Shown here one piece after another: positions 7,000 through 13,077 of a stretch of 20,531 nt of DNA. Under the pieces are notes generated by a model. The model ran no database searches. It saw only the letters and a list, made by a program, of their open reading frames with translations, and was not told the DNA's origin. Each line of letters starts with the position of its first letter. Position 1 is the stretch's first letter. Position numbers and translations under genes: made by a program. The DNA is from CAYJFK01 sp964369475 (GTDB lineage Bacteria > Bacillota > Clostridia > Oscillospirales > Feifaniaceae). The stretch covers positions 1 through 20,531 of the forward strand of contig CAYJFK010000043.1 of NCBI GenBank assembly GCA_964369475.1. The letters run 5' to 3'.

Positions 7000-7164
7000 C
7001 TAATAAATCATATCCCCAACAGACCTTATAACATTGCTGGTATTCTTGCAAGCCCTCGAAATCTTCTTACGCATTCTCTTGCTTCCACCACCTGTCACCA
7101 TCCCTGCCGCTGTGCTCACAGCGGTAATGGCGGCGGCACCCATAATCATGTTTTTCATCTTCAA
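7000..7164 (-). CDS. 54-codon small basic protein, TTG start
   Basis: A short minus-strand ORF with a strong GGAGGTGA ribosome site. Its spacing favours TTG at 7164 over the ATG at 7158, which would be about 15 nt from the SD. The product begins MKMKNMIMGAAA, then a glycine/alanine-rich, weakly hydrophobic stretch (about 8-26), then a basic segment (SKRMRKK) and an amphipathic tail ending VGDMIY. This layout resembles small clostridial YtxH-like or phasin-like proteins with an Ala/Gly N-terminus and Lys/Arg-rich tail, but I cannot assign a family. A candidate promoter (7191-7218) lies just upstream, back to back with that of the 7276 gene. It runs tail to tail with secG. Confidence 0.72.
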   Translation of the reverse strand: MKMKNMIMGAAAITAVSTAAGMVTGGGSKRMRKKISRACKNTSNVIRSVGDMIY

Positions 7165-7190
7165 AATTCATCACCTCCAAAAATTTATTC

Positions 7191-7218
7191 AATATATTGT
7201 CTGCATTTTAGTTGACAG
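7191..7218 (-). promoter_or_regulatory. Candidate promoter of the 54-codon gene
   Basis: On the minus strand, -35 CTGTCA (7213-7218) and -10 TATATT (7191-7196) are 16 bp apart. The -35 occupies almost the same bases as the opposite-strand TTGACA. The leader would be very short (about 20 nt). Confidence 0.45.
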
Positions 7219-7240
7219 TAATTCCGACATGTTATAAAAT
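7212..7240 (+). promoter_or_regulatory. Sigma-A promoter of the stalk/NPCBM protein gene
   Basis: A perfect -35 TTGACA (7212-7217), a 17-bp spacer and a -10 TAAAAT (7235-7240); AT-rich DNA follows down to the AAGGAG at 7259. Confidence 0.75.
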
Positions 7241-7275
7241 ATTTTTATAATTATTTTTAAGGAGAACAAAACCAC

Positions 7276-8046
7276 ATGAAAAAAACAAATTACCGCTCCT
7301 TTACAGCGGGTCTTCTCTGCGGCGCTATGTTCGTGTCGCTCTGTGTTCCCGGCCTTGCGGCTCAAACGGTAAAATCGCTCGAAGCATATTATAAAAACAT
7401 CGGCATTAAGGTCGATGGAAATATGATAGACCCAACAGATGCAAACGGCAACCCCGTAGAGCCATTTATTGTAGACGGCACAACATACCTCCCGGTCCGT
7501 GCTGCCGCTGAAGCTTTAGGCGCTGAGGTAGATTGGGACTCGGCGACAGATACAGTTCTAATCGAGTCGGGCACAACTTCAAATGCAGGCGATGCGATCT
7601 TCTTAGACGAAACGGCACGTGTTTCCGACACGGGAACGGGCGACATGAGAACTTGGAACCTCTCGACAGACTACGACGTTGCAGGCCTCCAATACAACCA
7701 CTCGCTCGTCGCAACAGAGAGCGAAACACTCCCCGGCGGTACATACTCGCAGTACGTGCAGTACGACCTAAATCGTGAATACAGCTCGCTAACAGGCAAG
7801 ATTGCCGCCATGCAAGGCCTTACAGCCGAAACAGGCGTAACACACCAGATTATGATATACGGAGACGAGGAGCTACTATACACCTCGCCAAAGTTCTCTA
7901 ACACATTTGCAACCTCCTACGATGCTTTTAATGTAGATGTATCGTCGGTCGGAGTTGTAAAAATAGAAATGGTATCCGAGCGTGTCGGTAGCACATCTAA
8001 GGCAACAGGCCTTGCAATAATCCAACCTCAGCTAATAATGAAGTAA
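7276..8046 (+). CDS. Secreted protein with stalk (copper amine oxidase N-like) and NPCBM-like domains
   Basis: A 256-residue exported protein. Residues 1-29 form a signal peptide (KKTNYR, hydrophobic core, GLAA). Residues about 42-98 match the stalk domain often called copper amine oxidase N-terminal (PF07833): an IKVDG start, VDGTTYLPVRAAAEALGAEVDWD, and a closing VLIE strand. The C-terminal half (about 125-256), with EYSSLTGKI, HQIMIYGDEELLYTSP and VVKIEMV segments, resembles the NPCBM carbohydrate-binding fold. The same pairing occurs in cell-surface proteins of Clostridia. It is probably a wall-associated or secreted glycan-binding protein with no catalytic part. It has its own promoter and terminator. 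Confidence 0.85.
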   Translation: MKKTNYRSFTAGLLCGAMFVSLCVPGLAAQTVKSLEAYYKNIGIKVDGNMIDPTDANGNPVEPFIVDGTTYLPVRAAAEALGAEVDWDSATDTVLIESGTTSNAGDAIFLDETARVSDTGTGDMRTWNLSTDYDVAGLQYNHSLVATESETLPGGTYSQYVQYDLNREYSSLTGKIAAMQGLTAETGVTHQIMIYGDEELLYTSPKFSNTFATSYDAFNVDVSSVGVVKIEMVSERVGSTSKATGLAIIQPQLIMK

Positions 8047-8054
8047 TAAACAAA

Positions 8055-8102
8055 GCCCCTCTTTTTTGCGCATTTACCTGTGTAAACAAAGAGGGGCATT
8101 TT
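8055..8102 (+). terminator. Terminator of the stalk/NPCBM gene
   Basis: A 10-bp GC-rich stem (8055-8064/8088-8097) encloses a loop with a small internal hairpin (8073-8077/8082-8086) and is followed by ATTTT. It lies 28 bp before argH and also separates the two transcripts. Confidence 0.75.
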
Positions 8103-8129
8103 AAAATAATTAAAAGGAGACTACAAATT

Positions 8130-9500
8130 ATGAAACTCTGGGGCGGACGTTTTGAAAAGGGCACAGCAGAAATGGTGGACGATTTTCACTCCTCCATATC
8201 CTTCGACTCGAGACTGTACAGGCAAGATATAGAGGGCTCTATCGCCCACGCAACAATGCTTGGAGAGCAAAGCATAATCCCACAGGCAGATGCAGATCTA
8301 ATAGTGGCAGAGCTTAAAAAAATCCTCGCCGACATAGAAGATGGCAAGGTGGAGTTTGAAGTAGATGCCGAAGACATTCACATGAATGTCGAAAAAATCC
8401 TAATAGAGCGCATAGGGGACGCCGGCAAACGCCTACACACAGGCCGTAGCCGCAACGACCAAGTGTCGCTCGACTGTCATATGTATGTAAAAGATGCATG
8501 TGTAGAAACAAAAGGGCTATTAAAGGAGCTCGTTAAAACGATAGTAGCGGTGGCAAAGGAGCACACCGAAACATATATGCCGGGCTACACCCACATGCAA
8601 AAGGCACAGCCTGTAACCTTGGCTCATCACCTAATGGCATATGCAGAAATGTTCCTGCGTGACATAGACAGGTTTAACGACACCTTCCGCCGTGCAAATG
8701 TAATGCCGCTCGGCTCGGGCGCACTTGCCGCCACAACATACCCCTTAGACAGAAACCGTGTAGCAGAGCTGCTCGACTTCCCTGCCATAACAAGAAACTC
8801 AATGGACGGCGTTGCCGACCGTGACTTTGTGCTCGATTACATCTACTCTGCATCGGTCGTTATGACTCACCTCTCACGCTTTTGCGAGGAGATAATCCTA
8901 TGGGCGACAAATGAGTTTAGGTTTATAGAACTCGACGACAGCTACTCGACAGGATCTTCCATAATGCCACAAAAGAAAAACCCCGACATGGCAGAGCTTA
9001 TCAGAGGCAAAACAGGCAGAGTGGTTGGCGACCTAATGGGCCTTTTAATGGTGCTAAAGGGCACTCCCATGACATATAACAAAGACATGCAAGAGGACAA
9101 AGAAGGTCTATTCGATGCGAGAGACACCGTTGTAAAGTGCCTACCCGTATTCACAGGCATGTTAAAAACAGCAAAATTCAGAAAAGAAGTTATGGAAAAG
9201 GGCGCACTGGGCGGCTTTACAAATGCCACCGACGCAGCAGACTACCTCGTTAAAAAGGGTGTACCCTTTAGAGACTGCCACGAGATAGTCGGCAAAATGG
9301 TGCTCGACTGCATCAAGGCAGAAAAGGCCCTTCTCGACCTAACCTTAGACGAGCTAAGAACATATTCCGATAAATTCGAGGAGGACGCCTACACCGCAAT
9401 CTCACTCGAAACCTGCGTAAAACTCCGCGCGGTAGACGGCGGCCCCGCACCCGAAAAGGTGCTTGCGGCAATATCCGAAGTGGAAAAACTTCTTGACTGA
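8130..9500 (+). CDS. argH: Argininosuccinate lyase
   Basis: A 456-residue homotetrameric cytosolic enzyme, standard length, that splits argininosuccinate into arginine and fumarate, the last step of arginine synthesis. Fumarase/aspartase superfamily signatures are intact: WGGRF at the N-terminus (4-8), HTGRSRNDQ (103-111), the catalytic-His region YTHMQKAQP (153-161) and the mobile signature loop GSSIMPQKKNPD (275-286) with its catalytic serine. AGGAGA precedes the ATG by 9 nt. No argG or other arginine gene is in the window. It is followed 13 bp later by msrA on the same transcript, an unusual partner. I see no arginine-repressor site in the short upstream gap. Confidence 0.98.
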   Translation: MKLWGGRFEKGTAEMVDDFHSSISFDSRLYRQDIEGSIAHATMLGEQSIIPQADADLIVAELKKILADIEDGKVEFEVDAEDIHMNVEKILIERIGDAGKRLHTGRSRNDQVSLDCHMYVKDACVETKGLLKELVKTIVAVAKEHTETYMPGYTHMQKAQPVTLAHHLMAYAEMFLRDIDRFNDTFRRANVMPLGSGALAATTYPLDRNRVAELLDFPAITRNSMDGVADRDFVLDYIYSASVVMTHLSRFCEEIILWATNEFRFIELDDSYSTGSSIMPQKKNPDMAELIRGKTGRVVGDLMGLLMVLKGTPMTYNKDMQEDKEGLFDARDTVVKCLPVFTGMLKTAKFRKEVMEKGALGGFTNATDAADYLVKKGVPFRDCHEIVGKMVLDCIKAEKALLDLTLDELRTYSDKFEEDAYTAISLETCVKLRAVDGGPAPEKVLAAISEVEKLLD

Positions 9501-9513
9501 TAGGAGCGACATA

Positions 9514-10023
9514 ATGGAACGTACAATATACATAGGAGCAGGCTGCTTTTGGTGTTCGACAAACTACTTTAAAAGAGTCCCCGGCGTTCTGTCAGCAACG
9601 GCAGGCATGGCGATGGGCGACTACACCGACAGCCCCAAAACAAGAGAGATAGAGGGCGACTGCGAAGTGGCAAAGGTAATATACGACGACACAATAGTAA
9701 CCCTCCCCTACCTCCTCGAGCTCTACTACGAGCTGATAGACGTAACCTCGATAGACTGCCAAGGCCCCGACAAAGGCCACCACTACCGCACAGGTATATA
9801 CACGGTAGAAGATGGCGACTTAGAGGTCGTGCGTACCTCCTTCAAAGAGTTGCAAGGCAAAACCGAGGGCAAAATAGCAATGGAAGCCCTTCCCTTAGCC
9901 TACTTTGAAGCCTCGCCCGAGGATCAACAAGACTACTTGGAAAAACACCCCGATGCCGATTGCTATATACCTCAGTGGAAGGTTGACGAGGCCAAGGATA
10001 AGAGGGATCCGTTTTTGGTTTAG
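9514..10023 (+). CDS. msrA: Divergent peptide-methionine (S)-S-oxide reductase MsrA with CxxC active site
   Basis: A 169-residue protein; MsrA reduces methionine-S-sulfoxide in proteins. The catalytic Cys11 lies in GCFWC. By my alignment with E. coli MsrA, the catalytic Glu94 (Glu51 here), Asp129 (Asp86, QGPD) and Tyr134 (Tyr91, HYRTGIY) are retained. Oddities: GCFWG is GCFWC, making Cys11-Cys14 a CxxC pair; the following Glu is Thr16; the PTY tyrosine (Tyr82) is lost, in a shorter loop; and GHAE is GDCE. A C-terminal Cys150 could be resolving. The ATG at 9514, 7 nt after AGGAG, is preferred over an upstream in-frame start inside argH. The stop overlaps a repeat element. Confidence 0.85.
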   Translation: MERTIYIGAGCFWCSTNYFKRVPGVLSATAGMAMGDYTDSPKTREIEGDCEVAKVIYDDTIVTLPYLLELYYELIDVTSIDCQGPDKGHHYRTGIYTVEDGDLEVVRTSFKELQGKTEGKIAMEALPLAYFEASPEDQQDYLEKHPDADCYIPQWKVDEAKDKRDPFLV

Positions 10024-10081
10024 GTAAGAGGTAAGAACTAAGAAGTAAGAGCTATGGTGAAAATTTGCTGGGGCAAATTTT
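10021..10081 (+). repeat. Heptad-plus-hairpin repeat element, copy 1
   Basis: Four 7-bp units (TAGGTAA, GAGGTAA, GAACTAA, GAAGTAA; 10021-10048) are followed by GAGCTAT (10049-10055), a 4-nt spacer and a hairpin with a 9-bp stem (10060-10068/10073-10081) and a 4-nt loop TGGG. The first unit supplies the msrA stop codon. A second copy with the same layout lies at 20318-20378. Confidence 0.75.
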
Positions 10082-10114
10082 TATTTAAATTAGCTTTTAC
10101 TAAAACAAAAAATA

Positions 10115-10151
10115 GGCAGTGGCGAAATTACTCGCCACTGCCCCTTTTTTT
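10115..10151. terminator. Bidirectional terminator between argH-msrA and the GGGtGRT operon
   Basis: A perfect 11-bp GC-rich stem (10115-10125/10132-10142) with a 6-nt loop. On the plus strand it is followed by CC and seven T; on the minus strand by TATTTTTTGTTTT. It serves both convergent transcripts. Confidence 0.9.
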
Positions 10152-10202
10152 GCTTATATGCTTCACTTCGCCGCACCGTCCCCCCGCAGGCTCGGGGCGG
10201 CT

Positions 10203-10312
10203 CTGTGGGCGGCATGTCCACTGCAAAACTACAATAGACGACATGCCGCCCACAGATTTTGTGGCGGCGGCATTCTCCGCCTATAACAATATAAACCTAC
10301 TCCGCCACAAAA
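10203..10312. repeat. Two large adjacent inverted repeats in the convergent gap
   Basis: A perfect 16-bp inverted repeat (10203-10218/10240-10255, 21-nt loop) is followed at once by a perfect 11-bp one (10257-10267/10302-10312, 34-nt loop containing a GGCGG/CCGCC mini-stem). A weaker GTCGA/TCGAC pair lies at 10316-10332. With the terminator and the heptad element they fill the whole 323-bp gap 10024-10346; I see no gene in it. They may be extra terminators or palindromic repeats. Confidence 0.65.
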
Positions 10313-10346
10313 CCGGTCGATTTAAGGTCGACACAGCCGCCCATAC

Positions 10347-11342
10347 CTACATAGCGGCTGCAACGGCAACTGCACAGGCAACGCTTGCACCTACCATCGG
10401 ATTGTTGCCCATACCGATAAAGCCCATCATGTCGACGTGAGCCGGCACAGAGGACGATCCGGCAAACTGCGCATCACCATGCATACGACCCATCGAATCG
10501 GTCATACCGTAAGAAGCAGGGCCTGCCGCCACGTTGTCGGGGTGCAGTGTGCGCCCTGTGCCGCCGCCCGATGCCACCGAGAAATATGGCTTGCCGTTTT
10601 CCACAGCCCATTTCTTGTAAGTGCCTGCAACAAGATGCTGAAAACGTGTCGGATTTGTCGAGTTGCCTGTAATCGAAACATCGACGGCCGCCTCACGCAT
10701 GATTGCAACGCCCTCTCTAACATCGTCTGCGCCGTAGCACAAAATGCCCGAACGCTCGCCCGACGAAAAGGAAATGCGCTCCACTTCGGCAAGCTCGCCC
10801 GTTTTATAGTCGAATTTTGTCTTAACATAGGTAAAGCCGTTTATTCTCGAAATAATATAAGCTGCATCTTTGCCAAGCCCATTCAAAATAACTCTAAGCG
10901 GCGTCGACCTTGCCTTGTTGGCCGTCCTCGCAATGCCTATTGCACCCTCGGCGGCGGCAAAGGACTCGTGCCCCGCAAGAAAACAAAAGCAAGAGGTCTC
11001 GTCCCTCAAAAGCCTTGCGGCAAGCCTACCGTGACCAAGCCCTACCGAACGCTCCTCTGCAACCGACCCCGGCACACAAAATGCCTCGAGCCCCTCGCCA
11101 ATAAGCTCGGCCGCACGGTCTGCCGACTTTGCACCCTCTTTTATAGCGATGGCACAGCCAAATGTATATGCCCAACAAGCATTGTCAAAGGCAAGTTGCT
11201 GAACTCCCTTAACTATCTCGTGAGGGTCTACCCCCTTAGATTTGCACAGCTCATAACATGCTTCGAGCGACTCAAACCCCCACTTTGCAAGCGCCCCGTC
11301 GAGCTTTTCTTTGCGACGATCAAACCCTTCAAAAGTAATCAT
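10347..11342 (-). CDS. GGGtGRT family protein
   Basis: A 331-residue protein that I recognise as the family named for its GGGtGRT motif (PF14057): SGGGTGRTLHPDN at 258-270. Other conserved-looking blocks are NSTNPTRFQHLVAGTYKKW (227-245), GLGHGRLAARLLRDETSCF (101-119), GHESFAAAEGAIGIARTANK (124-143) and the glycine/methionine-rich end MMGFIGMGNNPMVGAS (305-320). Cysteines occur at 29, 33, 56, 63, 89, 118, 120, 202 and 323. The protein is probably cytoplasmic; function unknown to me. The ATG sits 3 nt after the scaffold-like gene stop, with its AAAGGAG ribosome site overlapping that stop, so translation is coupled. Always finding it beside a NifU-like protein suggests iron-sulfur or other cofactor chemistry. 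Confidence 0.93.
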   Translation of the reverse strand: MITFEGFDRRKEKLDGALAKWGFESLEACYELCKSKGVDPHEIVKGVQQLAFDNACWAYTFGCAIAIKEGAKSADRAAELIGEGLEAFCVPGSVAEERSVGLGHGRLAARLLRDETSCFCFLAGHESFAAAEGAIGIARTANKARSTPLRVILNGLGKDAAYIISRINGFTYVKTKFDYKTGELAEVERISFSSGERSGILCYGADDVREGVAIMREAAVDVSITGNSTNPTRFQHLVAGTYKKWAVENGKPYFSVASGGGTGRTLHPDNVAAGPASYGMTDSMGRMHGDAQFAGSSSVPAHVDMMGFIGMGNNPMVGASVACAVAVAAAM

Positions 11343-11345
11343 ATC

Positions 11346-12038
11346 CTACTCCTTTCTCGGGTCGATAACCCGCACAGCATCACTATACCTGCCGTATGTG
11401 CCGACATTGCTCTCGTATGCCTCGTTTGGCGACATGCCCTTTGCAATTGCCCCCATCATCTTGCCGACATGGAGATACTTATAGCCTATAACCTCGTCCC
11501 TCTCATCAAGCCCCATAGAGACTACATACCCTTCGGCCATATCAAGATAACGAACTCCCTTAGGGCGAGAACCAAACATAGTTCCGACCTGCGAGCGCAG
11601 TCCCTTTCCAAGATCCTCCATAGAGGCGCCGACAGGTAGCCCGCCTTCGGAAAATGCCGTCTGACTGCGGCCGTAAACGAGCTGTAAAAAGAGCTCCCTC
11701 ATTGCGACATTGATAGCATCGCACACAAGGTCGGTATTTAGCGCCTCAAGCAGTGTTTTGCCCTGCAAAATCTCAGCAGCCATAGCGGCCGAATGAGTCA
11801 TGCCCGAACAGCCTATCGTCTCGACAAGCGCTTCTTCTATAATTCCCTCTTTAACATTAAGCGTAAGCTTACATGCCCCCTGCTGAGGCGCACAGCCGCC
11901 AACGCCGTGGGATAGTCCCGATATATCCCCAATCTGCCTTGCAGCCACCCAGCCGCCTTCCACGGGGATGGGAGCAGGCCCATGGTCGCAACCCTTTGCG
12001 ACATGACACATTCCTTGTAGTTCATGTGTGTATTCCAA
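11346..12038 (-). CDS. NifU/IscU-like iron-sulfur scaffold-type protein, partner of GGGtGRT
   Basis: A 230-residue protein usually annotated as an iron-sulfur cluster assembly scaffold and found next to the GGGtGRT gene. The core GCSGMTHSAAMAAEIL-GKT--EAL (76-100) matches the helix and cysteine region of the IscU/NifU fold. Cysteines at 11, 17, 49, 56, 77 and 106 could bind metal, but the arrangement differs from housekeeping IscU/SufU and the protein is longer. Its first codon is TTG (12038), strongly supported by AGGAGG exactly 7 nt upstream; the nearby ATG is out of frame. Transcription probably begins in the 12039-12382 gap. Confidence 0.9.
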   Translation of the reverse strand: MEYTHELQGMCHVAKGCDHGPAPIPVEGGWVAARQIGDISGLSHGVGGCAPQQGACKLTLNVKEGIIEEALVETIGCSGMTHSAAMAAEILQGKTLLEALNTDLVCDAINVAMRELFLQLVYGRSQTAFSEGGLPVGASMEDLGKGLRSQVGTMFGSRPKGVRYLDMAEGYVVSMGLDERDEVIGYKYLHVGKMMGAIAKGMSPNEAYESNVGTYGRYSDAVRVIDPRKE

Positions 12039-12382
12039 AACAAAACCTCCTAAAATTTATTTAGTTTTTTTATGTTCTCTCAAACGAGCTTTGCTAACGC
12101 TAATAAAACCTTGTGCCGTAGTAGTTTCTCCACAGTGCGATGATATAATCCCAATCTACCTTCAAAGCACCATACTCAAAAGCCTCCATGCATTATAGTG
12201 CCGTTTGCACCAAATAGTTGTCCCCTTGCAAAAAGCAGCATATGCTATCGCACCGCTCACCCGACAAAGCTTGTCCACTGCCAAAATACCACTGCTAAAA
12301 CAAGCAATAAAACGAAAGCAAAATGGACTTTGCCCTAAAACTCCGATAAAAAGCAAATGACGAGAAGGAACAACCCCTCTCG
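12039..12382. other. Intergenic region upstream of the scaffold/GGGtGRT operon
   Basis: No convincing gene is seen in these 344 bp. A minus-strand TATAAT (12192-12197) could be the -10 of the operon promoter, though I find no clear -35. A 29-codon minus-strand ORF (12100-12189) without a ribosome site, and an in-frame stop-free stretch upstream of it (to about 12290), look mildly protein-like and could be a decayed gene. The end nearest 12382 holds the terminator of the DUF1294 gene. Confidence 0.4.
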
Positions 12383-12385
12383 TCA
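12358..12385 (-). terminator. Terminator-like hairpin at the end of the DUF1294 gene
   Basis: An 8-bp stem (12358-12365/12378-12385, 12-nt loop) whose one arm contains the gene's TGA stop. On the minus strand it is followed by TTTGCTTTTTA, a broken T tract. Confidence 0.6.
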
Positions 12386-12655
12386 TATATAATACCAAAA
12401 AAACAGGCCGGCTACAAGTATAACTTGAGCGAAAAATATAAAAGGCAGTCCCATTTTAAAGCTATTCTTGAGCGTCTTATGCCTAAAGACCTTCATTCCA
12501 AGTATCGCTCCGATGCTACCGCCTATAATAGCAAGCATAAAGAGTGTACGCTCTGATATGCGCCATGCACCAAGTTTGGCAAGGGTTTTATCCAGCCCAA
12601 ATGTAATAAAGCTAATGGCATTTATTGCAAGAAGGTAGATTGCCCAATATCTCAT
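12383..12655 (-). CDS. DUF1294 family membrane protein
   Basis: A 90-residue integral membrane protein with about three hydrophobic segments (5-20, 38-55, 70-88). It shows the DUF1294 (PF06961) pattern: a first helix ending FGLDKTLAK, a RISE motif (33-36), GGSIGAILGM (45-54) and FRHKTLK-SF (57-66). Its biochemical role is not known. It overlaps the upstream ArsR gene by 4 nt (ATGA), so its expression is coupled to that regulator. That pairing hints that the regulator's signal controls it, though DUF1294 genes occur in many contexts. Confidence 0.92.
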   Translation of the reverse strand: MRYWAIYLLAINAISFITFGLDKTLAKLGAWRISERTLFMLAIIGGSIGAILGMKVFRHKTLKNSFKMGLPFIFFAQVILVAGLFFWYYI

Positions 12656-12963
12656 TTAGAGACCGAAAGAGTAGAAAGGAGTTCCGATAACTCAGACAAC
12701 TTTTTAATGTTTAGAGAATAATAAACCTGAGCTCCCGACTTACGAGTTTTAACTATCGAAGCAAGAGCAAGCACCTTCATATGATGCGACAATGTGGGTT
12801 GAGAAATTTCAAGTTGCTCCAAAATTTCTATTGCACACATTTCTTTTTCAGACAGCATGTTAACAATTTTTATTCTGTTTCCGTCTGCAATTGCCTTAAA
12901 GGTGTCTACCGCTCTAAGGCAGCGAGTCTCGGCATCTGTTGTGCCTTTGTAGTTATACTCCAT
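12652..12963 (-). CDS. ArsR/SmtB-family transcriptional regulator
   Basis: A 103-residue winged-helix repressor. The core runs from the FKAIADGNRIKIVNML segment (about 22-37), through EMCAIEILEQL and the recognition helix ISQPTLSHHMKVL (about 53-65), to the wing KSGAQVYYSL (about 75-84). In metal-sensing ArsR proteins the alpha-3 motif is ELCVCDL; here EMCAIEIL keeps only one Cys, so classical trigonal arsenite binding at that site is doubtful. Another Cys lies at about 15. The ATG at 12963 is chosen because the upstream TTG falls inside the GGAGG ribosome site. A palindrome overlapping its promoter (13013-13030) may be its operator. Confidence 0.92.
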   Translation of the reverse strand: MEYNYKGTTDAETRCLRAVDTFKAIADGNRIKIVNMLSEKEMCAIEILEQLEISQPTLSHHMKVLALASIVKTRKSGAQVYYSLNIKKLSELSELLSTLSVSK

Positions 12964-12993
12964 TTTGAATACCTCCAAAAATAATACTACAAT

Positions 12994-13030
12994 ATTTTAG
13001 CACATTTAAAGTAAAAAGACCAGTCTTTTT
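12994..13030 (-). promoter_or_regulatory. ArsR gene promoter with overlapping palindrome (possible operator)
   Basis: On the minus strand there is an extended -10 TGC-TAAAAT (hexamer 12994-12999). The position expected for the -35 (13017-13022) lies inside a perfect palindrome, AAAAAGAC-CA-GTCTTTTT (13013-13030). ArsR proteins bind such inverted repeats over their own promoters. The same palindrome could instead be the terminator of the deacetylase gene, which ends at 13078. Confidence 0.5.
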
Positions 13031-13077
13031 TGATATTTTTATATTTTTATGCAAATTGTACTATATTTAACGCTCTC

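Noticed and set aside
10054..10440. 128-codon plus-strand ORF after msrA
   Set aside because: It reads through the bidirectional terminator and inverted repeats and ends antisense to the GGGtGRT gene.
10437..11639. 400-codon plus-strand ORF opposite the GGGtGRT and scaffold genes
   Set aside because: It is antisense to two recognised coupled genes, has no ribosome site or family match, and its Cys/Arg/His-rich product is typical of a shadow frame.
12162..12398. 78-codon minus-strand ORF upstream of the scaffold gene
   Set aside because: It starts inside the DUF1294 gene, lacks a ribosome site, and covers that gene's terminator; no domain seen.
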